A stretch of DNA of 64,000 bases. It comes from Ariolimax columbianus. Lineage: Eukaryota > Mollusca > Gastropoda > Stylommatophora > Arionidae. Position 1 is the stretch's first letter, and every line of letters begins with the position of its first letter. Shown one piece after another: positions 31,190 to 43,400 of the stretch. The position numbers and the translations under genes are program-made. The stretch is from positions 80,182,941-80,246,940 of the forward strand of contig JAVGWX010000004.1 of assembly GCA_036924085.1 (NCBI GenBank), written 5' to 3'. Under the pieces are notes generated by a model. It was not told the DNA's origin and ran no database searches. It saw nothing but the letters and a program-made list of their open reading frames with translations.

Positions 31190-34100
31190 CATGAAGGTGT
31201 TAAGGGATAGAATTATCTGCCCAGGGGTATATGAAGGGATTAAAGGATGGGGCGATCTGAGTAGGTAGACATGAAGTTGGCTAAAGGACGGGACGATCTG
31301 TTTAGGTGGAGATGAACGGCACTAAAGGACCGGTCGATCTGTTTAGGTGGAGATGAAGAGGACTAAAGGACAGGACGATCTGTTTAGGTAGAGATGAAGG
31401 GGACTAAAGGACGGGAAGATATGTTTAGGTTGAGATGAATAGTACTAAAGGACGGGATAATCTATTTAGGTTGATTTAAAGGGGACTGAAGGACGGGACG
31501 ATCTGTTCAGGTGGACATGAAGGGGACTCCAGGACGGGACGATATGTTCAGCTGGACATGAAGTTGACTACATGACGGGACGATCTGTTTAGGTTGAGGT
31601 GAGGTCGACTAAAGAAAGAAAAAATCTGTTTAGGTGGAGATGAAGTAAAATAAATGACGGGACGATCTGTTTAGGTGGTGATGAAGAATACTAAAGGGAG
31701 AGACGATCTTTTTAGGTGGAGATGAAGGAGGCTAAATGGCGGGACGATCTGTTTAGGTTTAGATGAACGGGATTAAGGACGGGACGATCTGTTTAGCTTG
31801 AGATGAAGTATATTAAAGGACGGGACGATTTGTTTAGGTGGAGATGACGGTGACTAGAGGACGGGACGATCTGTTTAGGTAGACATGAAGGGGACTAAAG
31901 GTAGAGACGATCTGTTTATGTAGAGATGAAGGGGACTAAAGGACGGGACGATCTATTTAGGTGGAGATGAAGGGGACTAAAATACGGGACGATCTGTTTA
32001 GGTTTAGATGAACGGGACTAAAGGAATGGACGATCTCATAAGGTTAAGATGAAGGGGACTAAAGGATGGGACGATCCTTTTAGGTTGAGATGTACGGGAC
32101 TAAAGGACGAAAAGATATGTTTACCTGGAGATGAAGAGGACTAAAGGACGGGACGATCTAATTAGGAGGAGAGGAGATGAAGAGGACTAAAGGACGGGAC
32201 GATCAGTTTTGCTTTAGATTATGAGGACTAAAGAACGGGACGATCTGTTTATGTGGAGATGACGATTACTAGAGGACGGGACGATCTGTTTAGTTAGACA
32301 TGAAGGGGACTAAAGGGAGAGACGATCTGTTTATGTGGAGATGAAGGGGAATAAATAAAGGGGCGATCTGTTTAGGTGGAGATGAAGGGGACTAAAGGAC
32401 AGTACGATCTGTATAGGTAGAAATGAATGGGACTAATGGACGGGACGATCTGTTTAGGTTTAGATGAACGGCACTAAAGGAAGGGACGATCTGTTTAGGT
32501 TGAGATGAAGGGGACTAAAGGACGGGACGATATGTTTAGGTTGAGATGTACGGGACTAAAGGACGAAAAGATCTGTTTAGCTGGAGATGAAGAGGACTAA
32601 AGGACGGGACGATCAGTTTTGGTTTAAATTAAGAGGACTAAAGAACGGGACGATCTGTTTATGTTGAGATGAAGGGGACTAAAGGACGGTACGTTCTGTT
32701 TAGGTTGAGATGATGATGACTAGAGGACGGGACGATCTGTTTAGGTAGACAAGAAGGGAACTAAAGGGAGAGACGATCTGTTTAGGTTGAGATAAAGGGG
32801 ACTAAAGGACTGGCCGATCTGTTTAGGTTTAGATGAATGGGACTAAAGGAAGGGATGATCTGTTAAGGTTTAGACGAAGGGGATTAAGGACGGGATGATC
32901 TGTTTAGGGTGAGATGTACGAGACTAAAGGACGAAAAGATCTGTTTAGCTGGAGATGAAGAGGACTAAAGGACGGGACGATCTGTTTAGGTAGAGATGAA
33001 GAGGACTAATGGACGGGACGATCTGGTTATTTTGAGATGAAGAGAATTAAAGGACGGGACGATCTGTTCAGGTGGATATGAACGGGACTCCATGACGGGA
33101 CAATATGTTCAACTGGACATGAAGTTGATTAAATGACGGGACGATCTATTTAGGTTGAGATTAAGGGGATTTAAAAGGTGGGACGATCTGTTTATGTTGA
33201 GGTGAACGGGACTAAAGAACGGGACGATCTGTTTATGTGGAGATGAAGTATACTAAAGGGAGAGACGATCTGTTTAGGTAGAGATGAAAGGGACTAAAGG
33301 ACATGACGATCTGTTTAGGTTTAGATGAATCGGAATAAATAACGGGACGATCTGTTTAGGTTGAGATAAAGGGGACTAAAGGACGGGACGATCTGTTTAG
33401 GTTGAGATATACGGAACTAAAGGACGAAAAGATCTGTTTAGCTGGAGATGAAGAGGACTAAAGAACGAGACGATCTGTTTAGGTAGAGATGAAGAGGACT
33501 AAAGGACGGAACGATCAGTTTTGGTTTGGATGAACGTGACTAAACGACGGGACGATCTCTTTAGGTGGAGATGTACGGGACTAAATGTCGGGAAGATCTG
33601 TTTTCTTTAGATGAAGAGGACTAAAGAACGGGACGATCTGTTTATGTTGAGAAAAAGGGGACTAAAGGACGAGACGACCTGTTAAGGAGGTGAAGGGGAC
33701 TAAAGGACGGGACGATCTGTTTAGGTTGAGATGTACAGGATTAAAGGTCGGGAAAATCTGTTTTCTTTAGATGAATCGGAATAAATAACGGGACGATCTG
33801 TTTAGGTTGAGATAAAGGGGACTAAAGGACGGGACGATCTGTTTAGGTTGAGATATACGGAACTAAAGGACGAAAAGATCTGTTTAGCTGGAGATGAAGA
33901 GGACTAAAGAACGAGACGATCTGTTTAGGTAGAGATGAAGAGGACTAAAGGACGGAACGATCAGTTTTGGTTTGGATGAACGTGACTAAACGACGGGACG
34001 ATCTCTTTAGGTGGAGATGTACGGGACTAAATGTCGGGAAGATCTGTTTTCTTTAGATGAAGAGGACTAAAGAACGGGACGATCTGTTTATGTTGAGAAA

Positions 34101-34776
34101 AAGGGGACTAAAGGACGAGACGACCTGTTAAGGAGGTGAAGGGGACTAAAGGACGGGACGATCTGTTTAGGTTGAGATGTACAGGATTAAAGGTCGGGAA
34201 AATCTGTTTTCTTTAGATGAAGAGGACTAAATGACGGGACGATCTATTTAGGTTGAGATGAAGAGGACTAATGGATGGGACGATCTATTTATTTTCAGAT
34301 GAAGAGGACTAAAGGACGAGACGATCTGCTCAGGTGAAGATGAATGGGACTAAAAGACGAGATAATCTATTTAGGATGATTTAAAGGAGACTGAAGAACG
34401 GGACGATCTGTGAAGTTTGACATGAAGGGGACTCCAGGACGGGACGATATGTTCAGTTGGACATGAAGTTGACTAAAGGACGGGACGATCTGTTTAAGTT
34501 GAGATGAATGGAACTAAAGGACGGGACGATCTGTTTATTTTGAGATGAAGGGACTTAAGGACAAGACAATCTTTTTAGGAGGAAATGAATGGGACTAAAG
34601 GACGGGACGATCTGTTTCGGTTGAGATGAAGGGTATTAAGGACGGGACGATCTGTTTAGGTTGAGATGTACCTGACTAAAGGATGAAAAGGTCTGTTTAT
34701 CTGGAGATTAAGTATATTAAAGGACGGGTCGATCTGTTTAGGTGGAGATGAAGCGGACTAAAAGACGGAACGATCT
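31190..34776 (+). repeat. 41-bp minisatellite, expanded, part 1
   Basis: About 85 units of the same 41-bp family as 9660-10890, more heterogeneous, with variants such as agctggagatgaagagg and gtagacatgaagggg. A block of about 446 bases (33323-33768) is repeated directly at 33769-34214. The array is interrupted at 34776 by a minus-strand LINE. Confidence 0.95.
33323..34214 (+). repeat. Higher-order duplication of 446 bp
   Basis: Two consecutive blocks, each holding 10-11 diverged units in the same order, start with gatgaatcggaataaataac (near 33325 and 33771) and share rare variants such as cagttttggtttggatgaac. The period is 446, slightly short of eleven 41-bp units. Confidence 0.85.
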
Positions 34777-37399
34777 TCTTCTTCTTCTTCTGCGTACACA
34801 GTCAGACAGTAACCATTATTTTCTCGAAAAAAGCGGCGGTCATCCTGAGACTCTCGCCACTACCATAGAGCTTGTCTTGCAGTTCCACTGGCAATGGCCA
34901 CATCTGCTGTCTCTGATCCTCGTATGTCGGGCAGTTCTGCAGCAGATGTTCAGTGGTCATTTTACCAGTACCGCACGGGCATTCGTCGGTACACCCTATC
35001 TTCAATTTGTTGAATAGGTGGTACCTCAGTCTGTTGTGGCCAGTGCGAAGTCTGAAGACAACGACCTGCTCTCTTCGGTTCAACTGGTAATAGGCATCGT
35101 TTTTGGTGTAACCAGTATGTTCGGTTTCCCATTTGGTCATGTATCTGGCTTTGATAAGCCGTTTTGACTCTTCGTACGTCATACTGGTATCTGTTTGTGG
35201 TAGCCTTGCACCTTCTTTTGCCAGTCTGTCTGCCTCCTCGTTGCCTTGGATGTTGCAGTGTGACGGAACCCACTGTACCACTACCCTTTTTGGTGCGGAC
35301 TGCTGGCACAGTTTGCAGAGTGCTGCTCTTAAGTCATTAAGCTCAGTGTTTTTCTGGCTTTTTAGCGCTGTGACTACTTCGAGAGCATCTGTCAGCAGGA
35401 CTATATGGCTCTCATTTTCACTGTGTGTTACCATTTCTTCCACTGCCGCCCTCAGTGCCTCTGCCTCTGCTCTGAAATTGCTTGTGTACTTACCAGTAGC
35501 GAATGACAGTGTTATTTTTCTGCCATTTGGTAGGTTCAGGAATGCTCCTGCCCCTCCGTTCTGTGTAGTGTTTGTTACAGAACAGTCGGTGTATGCATGG
35601 GTCCAGTCCATGCTTGGGTAGCTTTTCGTTATGAAGCTTAGGGTAGTGTCTCTCCTTTCTTTTTCACTCTGGCAGTTTTTGTTTGCAATACCTGGTATAT
35701 TGTCTACCACCTCTGGAAATATATCCTGCCTCCAAGTAGGTTTTCGTACAGTAGTGATGGGTTTTGGTGTTGTTAGTGCGTTTATGGGATCTTCGTGCAT
35801 CTTTGCTTTGGCTATTTCTGCAAAGTTTCTCCGCTTTAGTTTCCCATTTCCCAAATTGTTTAGTCTCTGGTACATTGGATGGTCCGTCAGTCTTCGGAGT
35901 TTCTCTGACTGCAGCTGGGCTCTGCAGTCTCTTCTATCGGTCATGGATTGCAGTTTTGTAATCTTTTCCAGCTCTACAATTGGCGTTGACTTCATGCCTC
36001 CTGTTATAATTCTCATGGCTTGGTTTTGGAGTTTGTAATTTTGTCAAAGTTCGGCTTTGCAGCTGTTGTCCATGCCGCAATGCCATACTCGAGAACTGGT
36101 CTCACTCTTCCAGTGTACAGTTTCTTTAGTATGCCTTCGTCTGCTCCCCAGCTTGTGCCAGCAAGTTTCCTCATGATCGCCATTCTTTCTCTGGCTTTCA
36201 TTCGGTTTCTCTCAATCTGACTTTTCCATGTCATGCGCCGATCAAATGTGACTCCCAGATAGGTTGGGTTGTCGTTTGGCTGCAGGATTTTGCCATTTAG
36301 ACTTAATTTGGTACTTTGGGGTTTTAATGAGAGCGAGAATATTGTGCACGTGGTTTTCTCCTCGTTTATTTTGACCAGCCATGAGTTCGCCCACTCTTCC
36401 AGCGATGTTAGGGCCGTCTGCATCCGATTTCTTGCTATGGTGAGATTCTTTTCAGAGGTCCACATAGCCAGATCGTCTGCAAACATTGAGCTATGGACTC
36501 TTCTTGGTATATTCTCTGTAATATCGTTTATATATACCAGGAAGAGTGTGGGTGACAATACTCCCCCTTGGGGTACTCCCTGCTCGAGTGTCACCTTTTT
36601 GCTCATCTGCCCTTGTACTTGGACTCTGGCCGTTCTTTGTTTGAGGTAGTGGTTGATCCACTTGTACATCTTCCCACAGACATCACTTCTTCTTAGCTTT
36701 ACTCTAAGTCCATCCTTCCAGACTTTGTCAAATGCCTTTTCCAGATCCACCCAAACAGCTACTGTGTGTTTCTGTGCCTGGTAGGCATCTTCTATCTCTT
36801 GGGCTATGAGGATGACCTGGTCCTCAGTGGATCTGTGCTGTCTAAAGCCGGCTTGCTGTGGAATTAGTATTCGTTTTTCTTCCAGATGCCACATCAGTCT
36901 GGTGTTTATCATCCGTTCCATCAGCTTGCCGACACAGCTCAGTAGGCTTATGGGCCTGTATCCATTTGGATCTGTTTTGTCCTTTCCTGTTTTTGGTACT
37001 GGTACCAGTATTGCATCTTTCTATGCCTGTGGTACAATTCCCCTTTTCCAGCTTTGGTTTAGGACCGATAGCAGTTTCTTCTTCGCTGTTTGGCCCAGCC
37101 CCATCAGCATTTCGTTTGTTATCCCGTCTTTTCCGGGAGATTTCCTTTTCTTTAGTGTTCTCATGGCCTCTTCCATTTCGCGCATTGTTAGTTTGGCCAT
37201 CATGTGCTCTTCAGGAGCCGTATTTATGTTTTCGTGTCCCTTTAGCTCTTCGCTAATGTCTCTATGCTTATCTGCAGGGACCTCGATGTGGTTTGCTCCG
37301 GCATAGTGATCGACAAAGGCGTTTGCGGCTTTCTTACCTGTGATCAAGTTCTCGCCCTGCTTGATAGTAATTTGTTTATTTGACGGGGTTTCGTCATTC
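34777..37399 (-). mobile_element. I/Nimb-like LINE insertion (-) in the minisatellite
   Basis: Flanked by acggaacgatct at 34765-34776 and 37400-37411, a 12-bp duplication of minisatellite sequence. The 3' end (low coordinates) has the same GAA-repeat tail as the copy at 15432. It is 5'-truncated just before the RT domain (first residues MNDETPSNK). Highly similar to 15432-18843. Confidence 0.93.
34802..37399 (-). pseudogene. LINE ORF2 (RT and RNase H), three pieces
   Basis: Lesions relative to the plus-strand copy: a nonsense codon at 37021-37023, where the tryptophan after IVPQA has become TAG, and a frameshift near 36013-36016 after FDKITNSK. The upstream piece holds the RT fingers (KRKSPGKDGITNEM), the middle piece the RT palm with FADD and the thumb, and the last piece RNase H plus the complete C-terminus, including the zinc-knuckle-like CTDECPCGTG with a later H and C. 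RNase H has TDCS in place of TDGS. Encodes no intact protein. Confidence 0.92.
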
Positions 37400-39720
37400 A
37401 CGGAACGATCTGAGTAGGTTTAGATGAACAAGAATAGAGCAAAGGACGGTCTGTTAGGTGGAGATGAAGGGGACTAAAGGAGGGGATTATCTGTTTAGGT
37501 TGAGATGAAGGGGACTAAACTTCGGTAAGATCTGTTTAGCTGGAGATGAAGAGGACTAAAGGACAGGACGATATATTTAGGTTGAGATGAAAAGGACTAA
37601 GGGACGGGACAATCTGTTTAGGTTGAGATGTACGAGACTAAAGGACGAAAAGATCTGTTTAGCTAGTGATGAAGAGGACTATATGACAGTACGATCTGTA
37701 AAGGTGGAGATAAAGGGGACTAAAGAACGGGACGATCTGTTTAGGTTGAGATGTTCGGGACTAAAGGATGAAAAGATCTGTTTATCTGGAGATGAAGTAT
37801 ATTAAAGGACGGGACGATCTGTTTAGGTGGAGATGAAGAGGACTAAAGGACGAGACGATCTGTTTAGGTAGACATGAAGGGAACTAAAGGACGGGACGAT
37901 CTGTTTAGGTGGAGATGAAGGGGAATAAAAGACGGAACGATCTGATTAGGTTTAGTTGAACAAGAATAAAGGAAGGGACGATCTATTTAGGTGGAGATGA
38001 ATGGGACTAAATGACGGGATTATCTGTTTTGGTTGAGATGAAGGGGACTAAACTTCGGTAAGATCTGTTTAGCTAGAGATGAAAAGGACTAAAGGACAGG
38101 ACGATCTGTTTAGGTTGAGAGGAAAAGGACTAAGGGACGGGACGATCTGTTTAGGTTGAGATGTACGAGACTAAAGGACGAAACGATCTGTTTAGCTAGT
38201 GATCAAAAAGACTAAAGGACAGTACGGTCTGTATAGGTGGAAATGAAGGGAACTAAAGGAAGGGACGATGTGTTTAGGTTGAGATGTACGGGACTAAAGG
38301 ACGAAAAGAGCTGTTTAGCTGGCGATGAAAACGACTAAAGAACGGTACGATCTGTTTAGGTGGAGATGAAGAGGACTAAAGGACGGGACGATCTGTTTAT
38401 TTTGAGATGAAGAAAACTAAAGGTGGATCTGTTCAGGTGGAGATGAACGGGACTAAGGGACGGGATAATATATTTAGGTTGATTTAAAGGGAACTGAAGG
38501 ACGGGACGATCTGTTCAGGGGGACATGAAGGGGACTCCAAGACGGGACGATATGTTCAGCTGGACAAGAAGTTGACTAAATGACGGGTCGATCTGTTTAG
38601 GTGGTGATGAAGGGGACTAAAGGACGGGACGATCTGTTTCGGTTGAGATGAAGGGTATTAAGGACGGGACGATCTGTTTAGGTTTAGATGTACGGGACTA
38701 AAGGATGAAAAGATCTGTTTAGCTGGAGATGAAGTATATTAAAGAACGGGACGATCTGTTTAGGTGGAGATGAAGAGGACTAAAGGACGAGACGATCTGT
38801 TTAGGTAGACATGAAGGGGACTAAAGGGAGAGACGATCTGTTTATATGGAGATGAAGGGGACTAAAGGACGGGACGATCTGTTTAGGTGGAGATGAAGGG
38901 GACTAAAAGACGGGACAATCTGATTAGGTTTAGATGAAGAAGACTAAAAGACGGGACGATCTATTTAGGTTGATTTAAAGGGGACTGAAGGACGGGACGA
39001 TCTGTTTAGATGGACATGAAGGGAACTAAAAGGCGGGACAATATGTTTAGGTGGACATGAAGTTGACTAAAGGAAGGGACGATCTGTTTAGATGGAGATG
39101 AAGAGGACTAAAAGACGGGACGATCTGTTTAGGTGGAGATGAAGGGGACTTAAAGACGGGACGATCTGTTTAGGTTGAGATGAAGGGGACTAAAAGACGT
39201 GATAATCTATTTAGGTTGACTTAAAGGAGACTGAAGGACGGGACGATCTATTTAGGTAGACATGAAGGGGATTTAAAGACGGGACGATCTGTTTAGGTTT
39301 GGATGAAGGGGACCAAAGGACGGGGCGATCTGTTTATGTAGACTTGAATGGGACTAAAGGCAGAGACGATCTGTTTAGGTTGAGATGGAGGGGACTAAAG
39401 GACGGGACGATCTGTTGAGGTGGAGATGAACGGGAATTAGGGATTGGAAGATCTGCCAAGGAGGAAATTAAGGGTATTACGGAATGTGACTATCTGCCTA
39501 GGTGAGCATGAAGGGGACTTGGGCGTTGGAGGATCATCGTAAGTTATTCGAAGGTGATTAAGAGACTGTGATAACTGGACTGCACAATGTGCCAGGGTAG
39601 GCAATAATGCGATTAAATGTCGTGACGATCTGCTTTGGTGGATGAAAATGTGATTAAGGGAAGGTGATTACTGGACGGGAAAATCTGCTTTCGGTGGACA
39701 AAAATGTGATTAATGGACAA
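37400..39720 (+). repeat. 41-bp minisatellite, expanded, part 2
   Basis: Continuation of the array beyond the LINE, about 50 units, ending in degenerate units from about 39440 that match the right end of the array in A (10520-10890). Open frames inside, such as 37587-37805, are fortuitous. Confidence 0.95.
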
Positions 39721-40011
39721 CATAAACTGCATAGCGAGACTTAACGTTGAATATTTTGTGGCGCAATATGACCAGATGGGCTTGAGAATGCCCAAACTGC
39801 GTAGATCAGTGGTTCTCAAACTCTTTCTTACCGCCAAGCTACCCATTCCACATGTAAGAGTGGCATTGCTATCCCTGCAGTTTCCATTATTGCCTACCTC
39901 AAGCGATGCATTCCAAATAATATGTTTCTAGTATTGTTATTTTGGTTCGCATTTGTGAGGGTTCGTTAACTTGGATTATTGTTTTTGTGTAGCAGGATCC
40001 AGGTTTCCACT
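39721..40011. other. Spacer with hAT-like terminal sequence
   Basis: Copy of 10875-11160, with cagtggttctcaaact at 39807. No opposite terminus seen. Confidence 0.45.
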
Positions 40012-40086
40012 GGACTTAAAGTCAAGCTACGAAGAAGTGAAGTTTGTGGGAAAATGTACAGATGGATCAGCCACTACCTCAAAGAT
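40012..40086 (+). pseudogene. Remnant of the older I/Nimb-like LINE
   Basis: Matches the first 75 bases or so of 11163-12585, then stops at ctacctcaaa. The rest of the LINE is missing from B. Confidence 0.8.
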
Positions 40087-40385
40087 AGTGTAGCGGGGTC
40101 CAGTTTCCACTGGGGTTATTCTATCTAGAATATTAAAAATGTATCCACATCATTTATCACCACACACGGCAAATACCATAGCCCATAGCAGGTGACATAT
40201 TTATTATATTACACTCGTACAACAACTATTAAACTAAGCGCAATGAAATTAAAACAATATAAGAAATACAAGTTATCTAAATAGATATATGGAAGTTTAT
40301 AAGCATAAGCTATCGATTTTGCTCCCAACTAATCCCACCCAGTTCTAGCCGCACACTCCCCTTTTCTTATCTGCACCTTCAACAC
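40087..40385. repeat. Dispersed repeat (relative of 7845-8110)
   Basis: Moderately diverged from the repeats upstream of the two membrane-protein genes, with shared anchors in the same order (tccactgggg, gtatccacatcat, acaacaactattaaa, atctaaatagata). It sits exactly where the older LINE is broken, so it may be the insertion that truncated it. Confidence 0.65.
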
Positions 40386-40837
40386 ACTCTCAAATACTCG
40401 TCCTCACGTTTGTTTTCTGTGACACTCAGATCCACTCAGGCGGGTGATCTGGACAAAATATTTTCAATATTTTCAACTTATACTCACATATGATCACACG
40501 CTCAATCGATCTGCGTATACTCACGCTCTGGAACATACATCGTTCCCTCTGTGTCTACACACATTACACATACATCTAGATCTCACCTAGTCGATCTGTA
40601 CACTTGCGTAACTCTTCAGAGCACGTATCGTTCCTTCGATGTCTACACACACCACACATACATCTAGATATCTCTTAGACACAGTGCGCCCAACACACAC
40701 CTTATAGAGCGACTGGACAAGACTCAAAGGCGTGTGCTGGTTCAGCGACGCTGTTCTCACACATTCGTAAAAACAGACTATCAATCACTCTTCTATCAAG
40801 TCGGCTAGCTAAACAGACTCCTAGCTAAAAAAAAATT

Positions 40838-40841
<4 letters not shown>
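40386..40841. other. Unit B-private block, no gene recognised
   Basis: Contains a loose internal duplication (ctacacacattacacatacatctagatctc near 40555-40585 and 40640-40672, variant bases included). Nothing coding recognised. Confidence 0.45.

Positions 40842-40888
<47 letters not shown>
40842..40888. repeat. CT microsatellite
   Basis: About 23 CT units, longer than the A counterpart at 12586-12612. Confidence 0.95.
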
Positions 40889-40891
<3 letters not shown>

Positions 40892-41460
40892 TACCATTCT
40901 GCTTGAGCTAAACTTTGTCTAGTATTATATAGTCTCAAGTAGTATGAGAGCTATCCAATGGCCAGTCTGTGGGATGTCTTGACCCAGCCATTCAGCTACC
41001 ATTGGAACGCATCCTCTCTAACTCCTGTCACTCAACCCACACTACCCAAATCGGAACGCCAGTGGTCAGCACCTATCCTCTTATCTGTCTAGACACATTC
41101 TTTCCCCAAACCCCGTTTTCATTTATTGACTTAGTATCAAAACGGTGAGTGACCTTGGTGTAGGGTCGAAAGGGAGAGTAACCTTGGCACACATTCAGGT
41201 ACCTTTGCTCTCAGAGTCGACGATCACATTACCCTTGCCCTACACGCTCATGCTTGGGCTGGAACTGTTATAATTGTTGTTTTACAAATGTAATATCAAT
41301 ATAAAATATTGATGGATTTTTAAACTTGAATAAAAATGTGGTTTAAAAAAAAAAAAACTTAAGTACTAGTCCGACTAATTTAACTAAACGATGCATATTT
41401 ATACTTTGCTAGAAGACTCTACAGAGCCTGTATACAACCAGTTTTTGAAGGATTGTTCAA
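40889..41460. repeat. Non-coding block shared with 12613-13190
   Basis: Diverged copy of the A block with the same AT-rich and A-run end. No gene recognised. Confidence 0.5.
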
Positions 41461-41464
41461 TCTA

Positions 41465-41830
41465 TATGCGCATCCATCTTTAATAGACTCAAACACTAGA
41501 GCTTTAGTAGAGCCTCAGCCAGTTAGACACCATCTATAGCTGCTCTTAACAAACCACCTGGTGAAAGGTACAAATAACTTGGGTAGATTTTTAACTTAAT
41601 TTTTGTTAAGCGGTTGTTAAGCCTACTCTTTTCTATTCCCAACTGCCAAAGAATTTTTAACGTGCTCGACACTGAACATGGGCGTCCAAACTCACTGTCC
41701 GGTGATCATGGCAATTTTTACCCAAATGATCCACGTGAAAAATTCACATCTTCACCATGATTCGAACCTGCGACCTTCGTCACCCAAGGCAGAAACCTTA
41801 CTTCGAGAACACCAAGTCCCATAAACTCAA
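41465..41830 (-). repeat. tRNA-derived SINE (minus)
   Basis: Copy of 13195-13560, with B-box-like ggttcgaatcatgg in the reverse complement near 41755. Confidence 0.72.
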
Positions 41831-41879
41831 AGATAATTTTCCTCTTGAAATAACCGAATGGTTAGCCGAGGTCTTTGTG

Positions 41880-42040
41880 TATGGCAAAGACATGAATAGC
41901 ACCACTGCCCCACATAGAGCATGTCGTAAGAGGCGACTAACTGTGTGACATGGCATAACGCCGACCATGCTTAGGTGCTTTGTTAAGAGCAGCATAGATG
42001 GCGCCTAAAAGACTATTTCGTTCTAGTGTTTGTCTATTAA
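41880..42040 (+). repeat. SINE tail (plus)
   Basis: Copy of 13605-13760. Keeps aggcgactaactgtgtgac, which is deleted in A. Confidence 0.6.
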
Positions 42041-42149
42041 GACAGAATCGTTCATCGGTTAATCACCATATAAAAACACTTGTTACATACATAATCTGTA
42101 GAGCCTTCTATTCCAGTATAAAGACGTTAAGTTAATTTGTATCCCCTGT

Positions 42150-42400
42150 TCTATTCCACTGACTAGAAAGTGCAAATGCTTTGGTCACATCAAGAGACCC
42201 AACGGTCTCAAGAGAAAAGTTATGAACGGTAGGGTGCAAGGCAAAAGAGAAAGGGTAGACCAAGAAGACGATGACACCAAGATATCCAGGAATGCCTGGG
42301 TATGACTGTGGTGGAGGCAGGAATTTTGGCAAGGGAACAATTTTCTTTCAGACAGACTGTGATGAGAGCGACGTTCTATAAGGACATGCTACTACATGAT
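42150..42400 (+). pseudogene. RTE-like LINE C-terminal relic
   Basis: Shorter copy of 13845-14240, retaining CFGHIKRPNGL and downstream charged residues. The 5' portion is deleted. Confidence 0.7.
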
Positions 42401-42659
42401 GGTTGAGGTGATGGAACAAGGTCAATTTCAAGTTTTCCAACTGATTGAAAAGTGTGCTCGGTTAAGAGATAAGCTCGGGGCAGATTCAAATGGTACATAC
42501 GTCACATCAACCTCCCGTGAGGAAAATGGAGATGAAGTCGGGAGCGTTAGCAACACAGAGAATACAAGCCATAAAATGGCAGCTTAGACAAACTGACAGA
42601 GAGTGCAGACAAAGATCTTCAAACTCAGAACTCAGACACCGCCACATAATTTACTTAAC

Positions 42660-43400
42660 ATATTTATACTGGTGTAGACGACTCTACAGAGTCTGTATTC
42701 CACCAGTTTCATTTACATCTCCTTGCTCTAAAAGCTATGCGCATCCAATTTATTCTTAAATGCATTAACTGTCCCTGTCTCCACTACCTCCTGTAGCAAT
42801 GCATACCCGGCATTCAGCACTCTCTGGCTAAAAAAATGTTTCCTAATATCTGGCTTGGCTTGGCTTCGTTCTCAATCTTCCGCTACCAAACCCTGAAAGA
42901 GCTTACGTTGCAGAATGTAGTACAGAAAACGGAATGCGTAGTGTCGTAGTTTACAGCTGGACTGCCATATTTGCACCTTTCGATCCAACACATCCGACTT
43001 CAGCAAGCACTTTTTAGTACCAGGTTAGCATTCTTTCTTCGATCCCTTCTCCTTAGTCAGTCTGCCCTGCAGCAGCCTGTTATCTAGGATCACCGTGTGG
43101 AGGTGTAGAAGGTATTGGCAGCTCTGGTTTGCTGACCATGACGCTTGCACTCAGCTCTAGTTTGCTGACCCTGACGCTAGCAGTCAGCTATGGGTCGCTG
43201 ACCGCTGCAGCTCATGCGCTGCTCACCATCTTGATCCCTTCATAATATCTAATCTGGACCTCTCTTTAGTAAATTTGTAGCTATGCCCTCTTGTTCTTGT
43301 AAGTGGCTGTAATTTTGTTTTAAACTTGTCATAGTCTAATTTATCCATTCCATTGATCATCTTATAAACCTGTTTTAAGTAACCTCGAATTCGTCTCTCT
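42660..43400 (-). pseudogene. CR1/L2-like LINE 3' relic
   Basis: Counterpart of 14500-15180. It starts at tatactggtgtagacgactc and includes the C-terminal coding remnant and the block whose inverted copy lies at 795-1035. A short internal duplication (cagctctggtttgctgacc) lies near 43120-43175. Confidence 0.65.

Noticed and set aside
35133..37306. Long plus-strand frames opposite the LINE at 34777-37399
   Set aside because: Antisense shadows of the LINE ORF; the minus strand has the RT and RNase H motifs.
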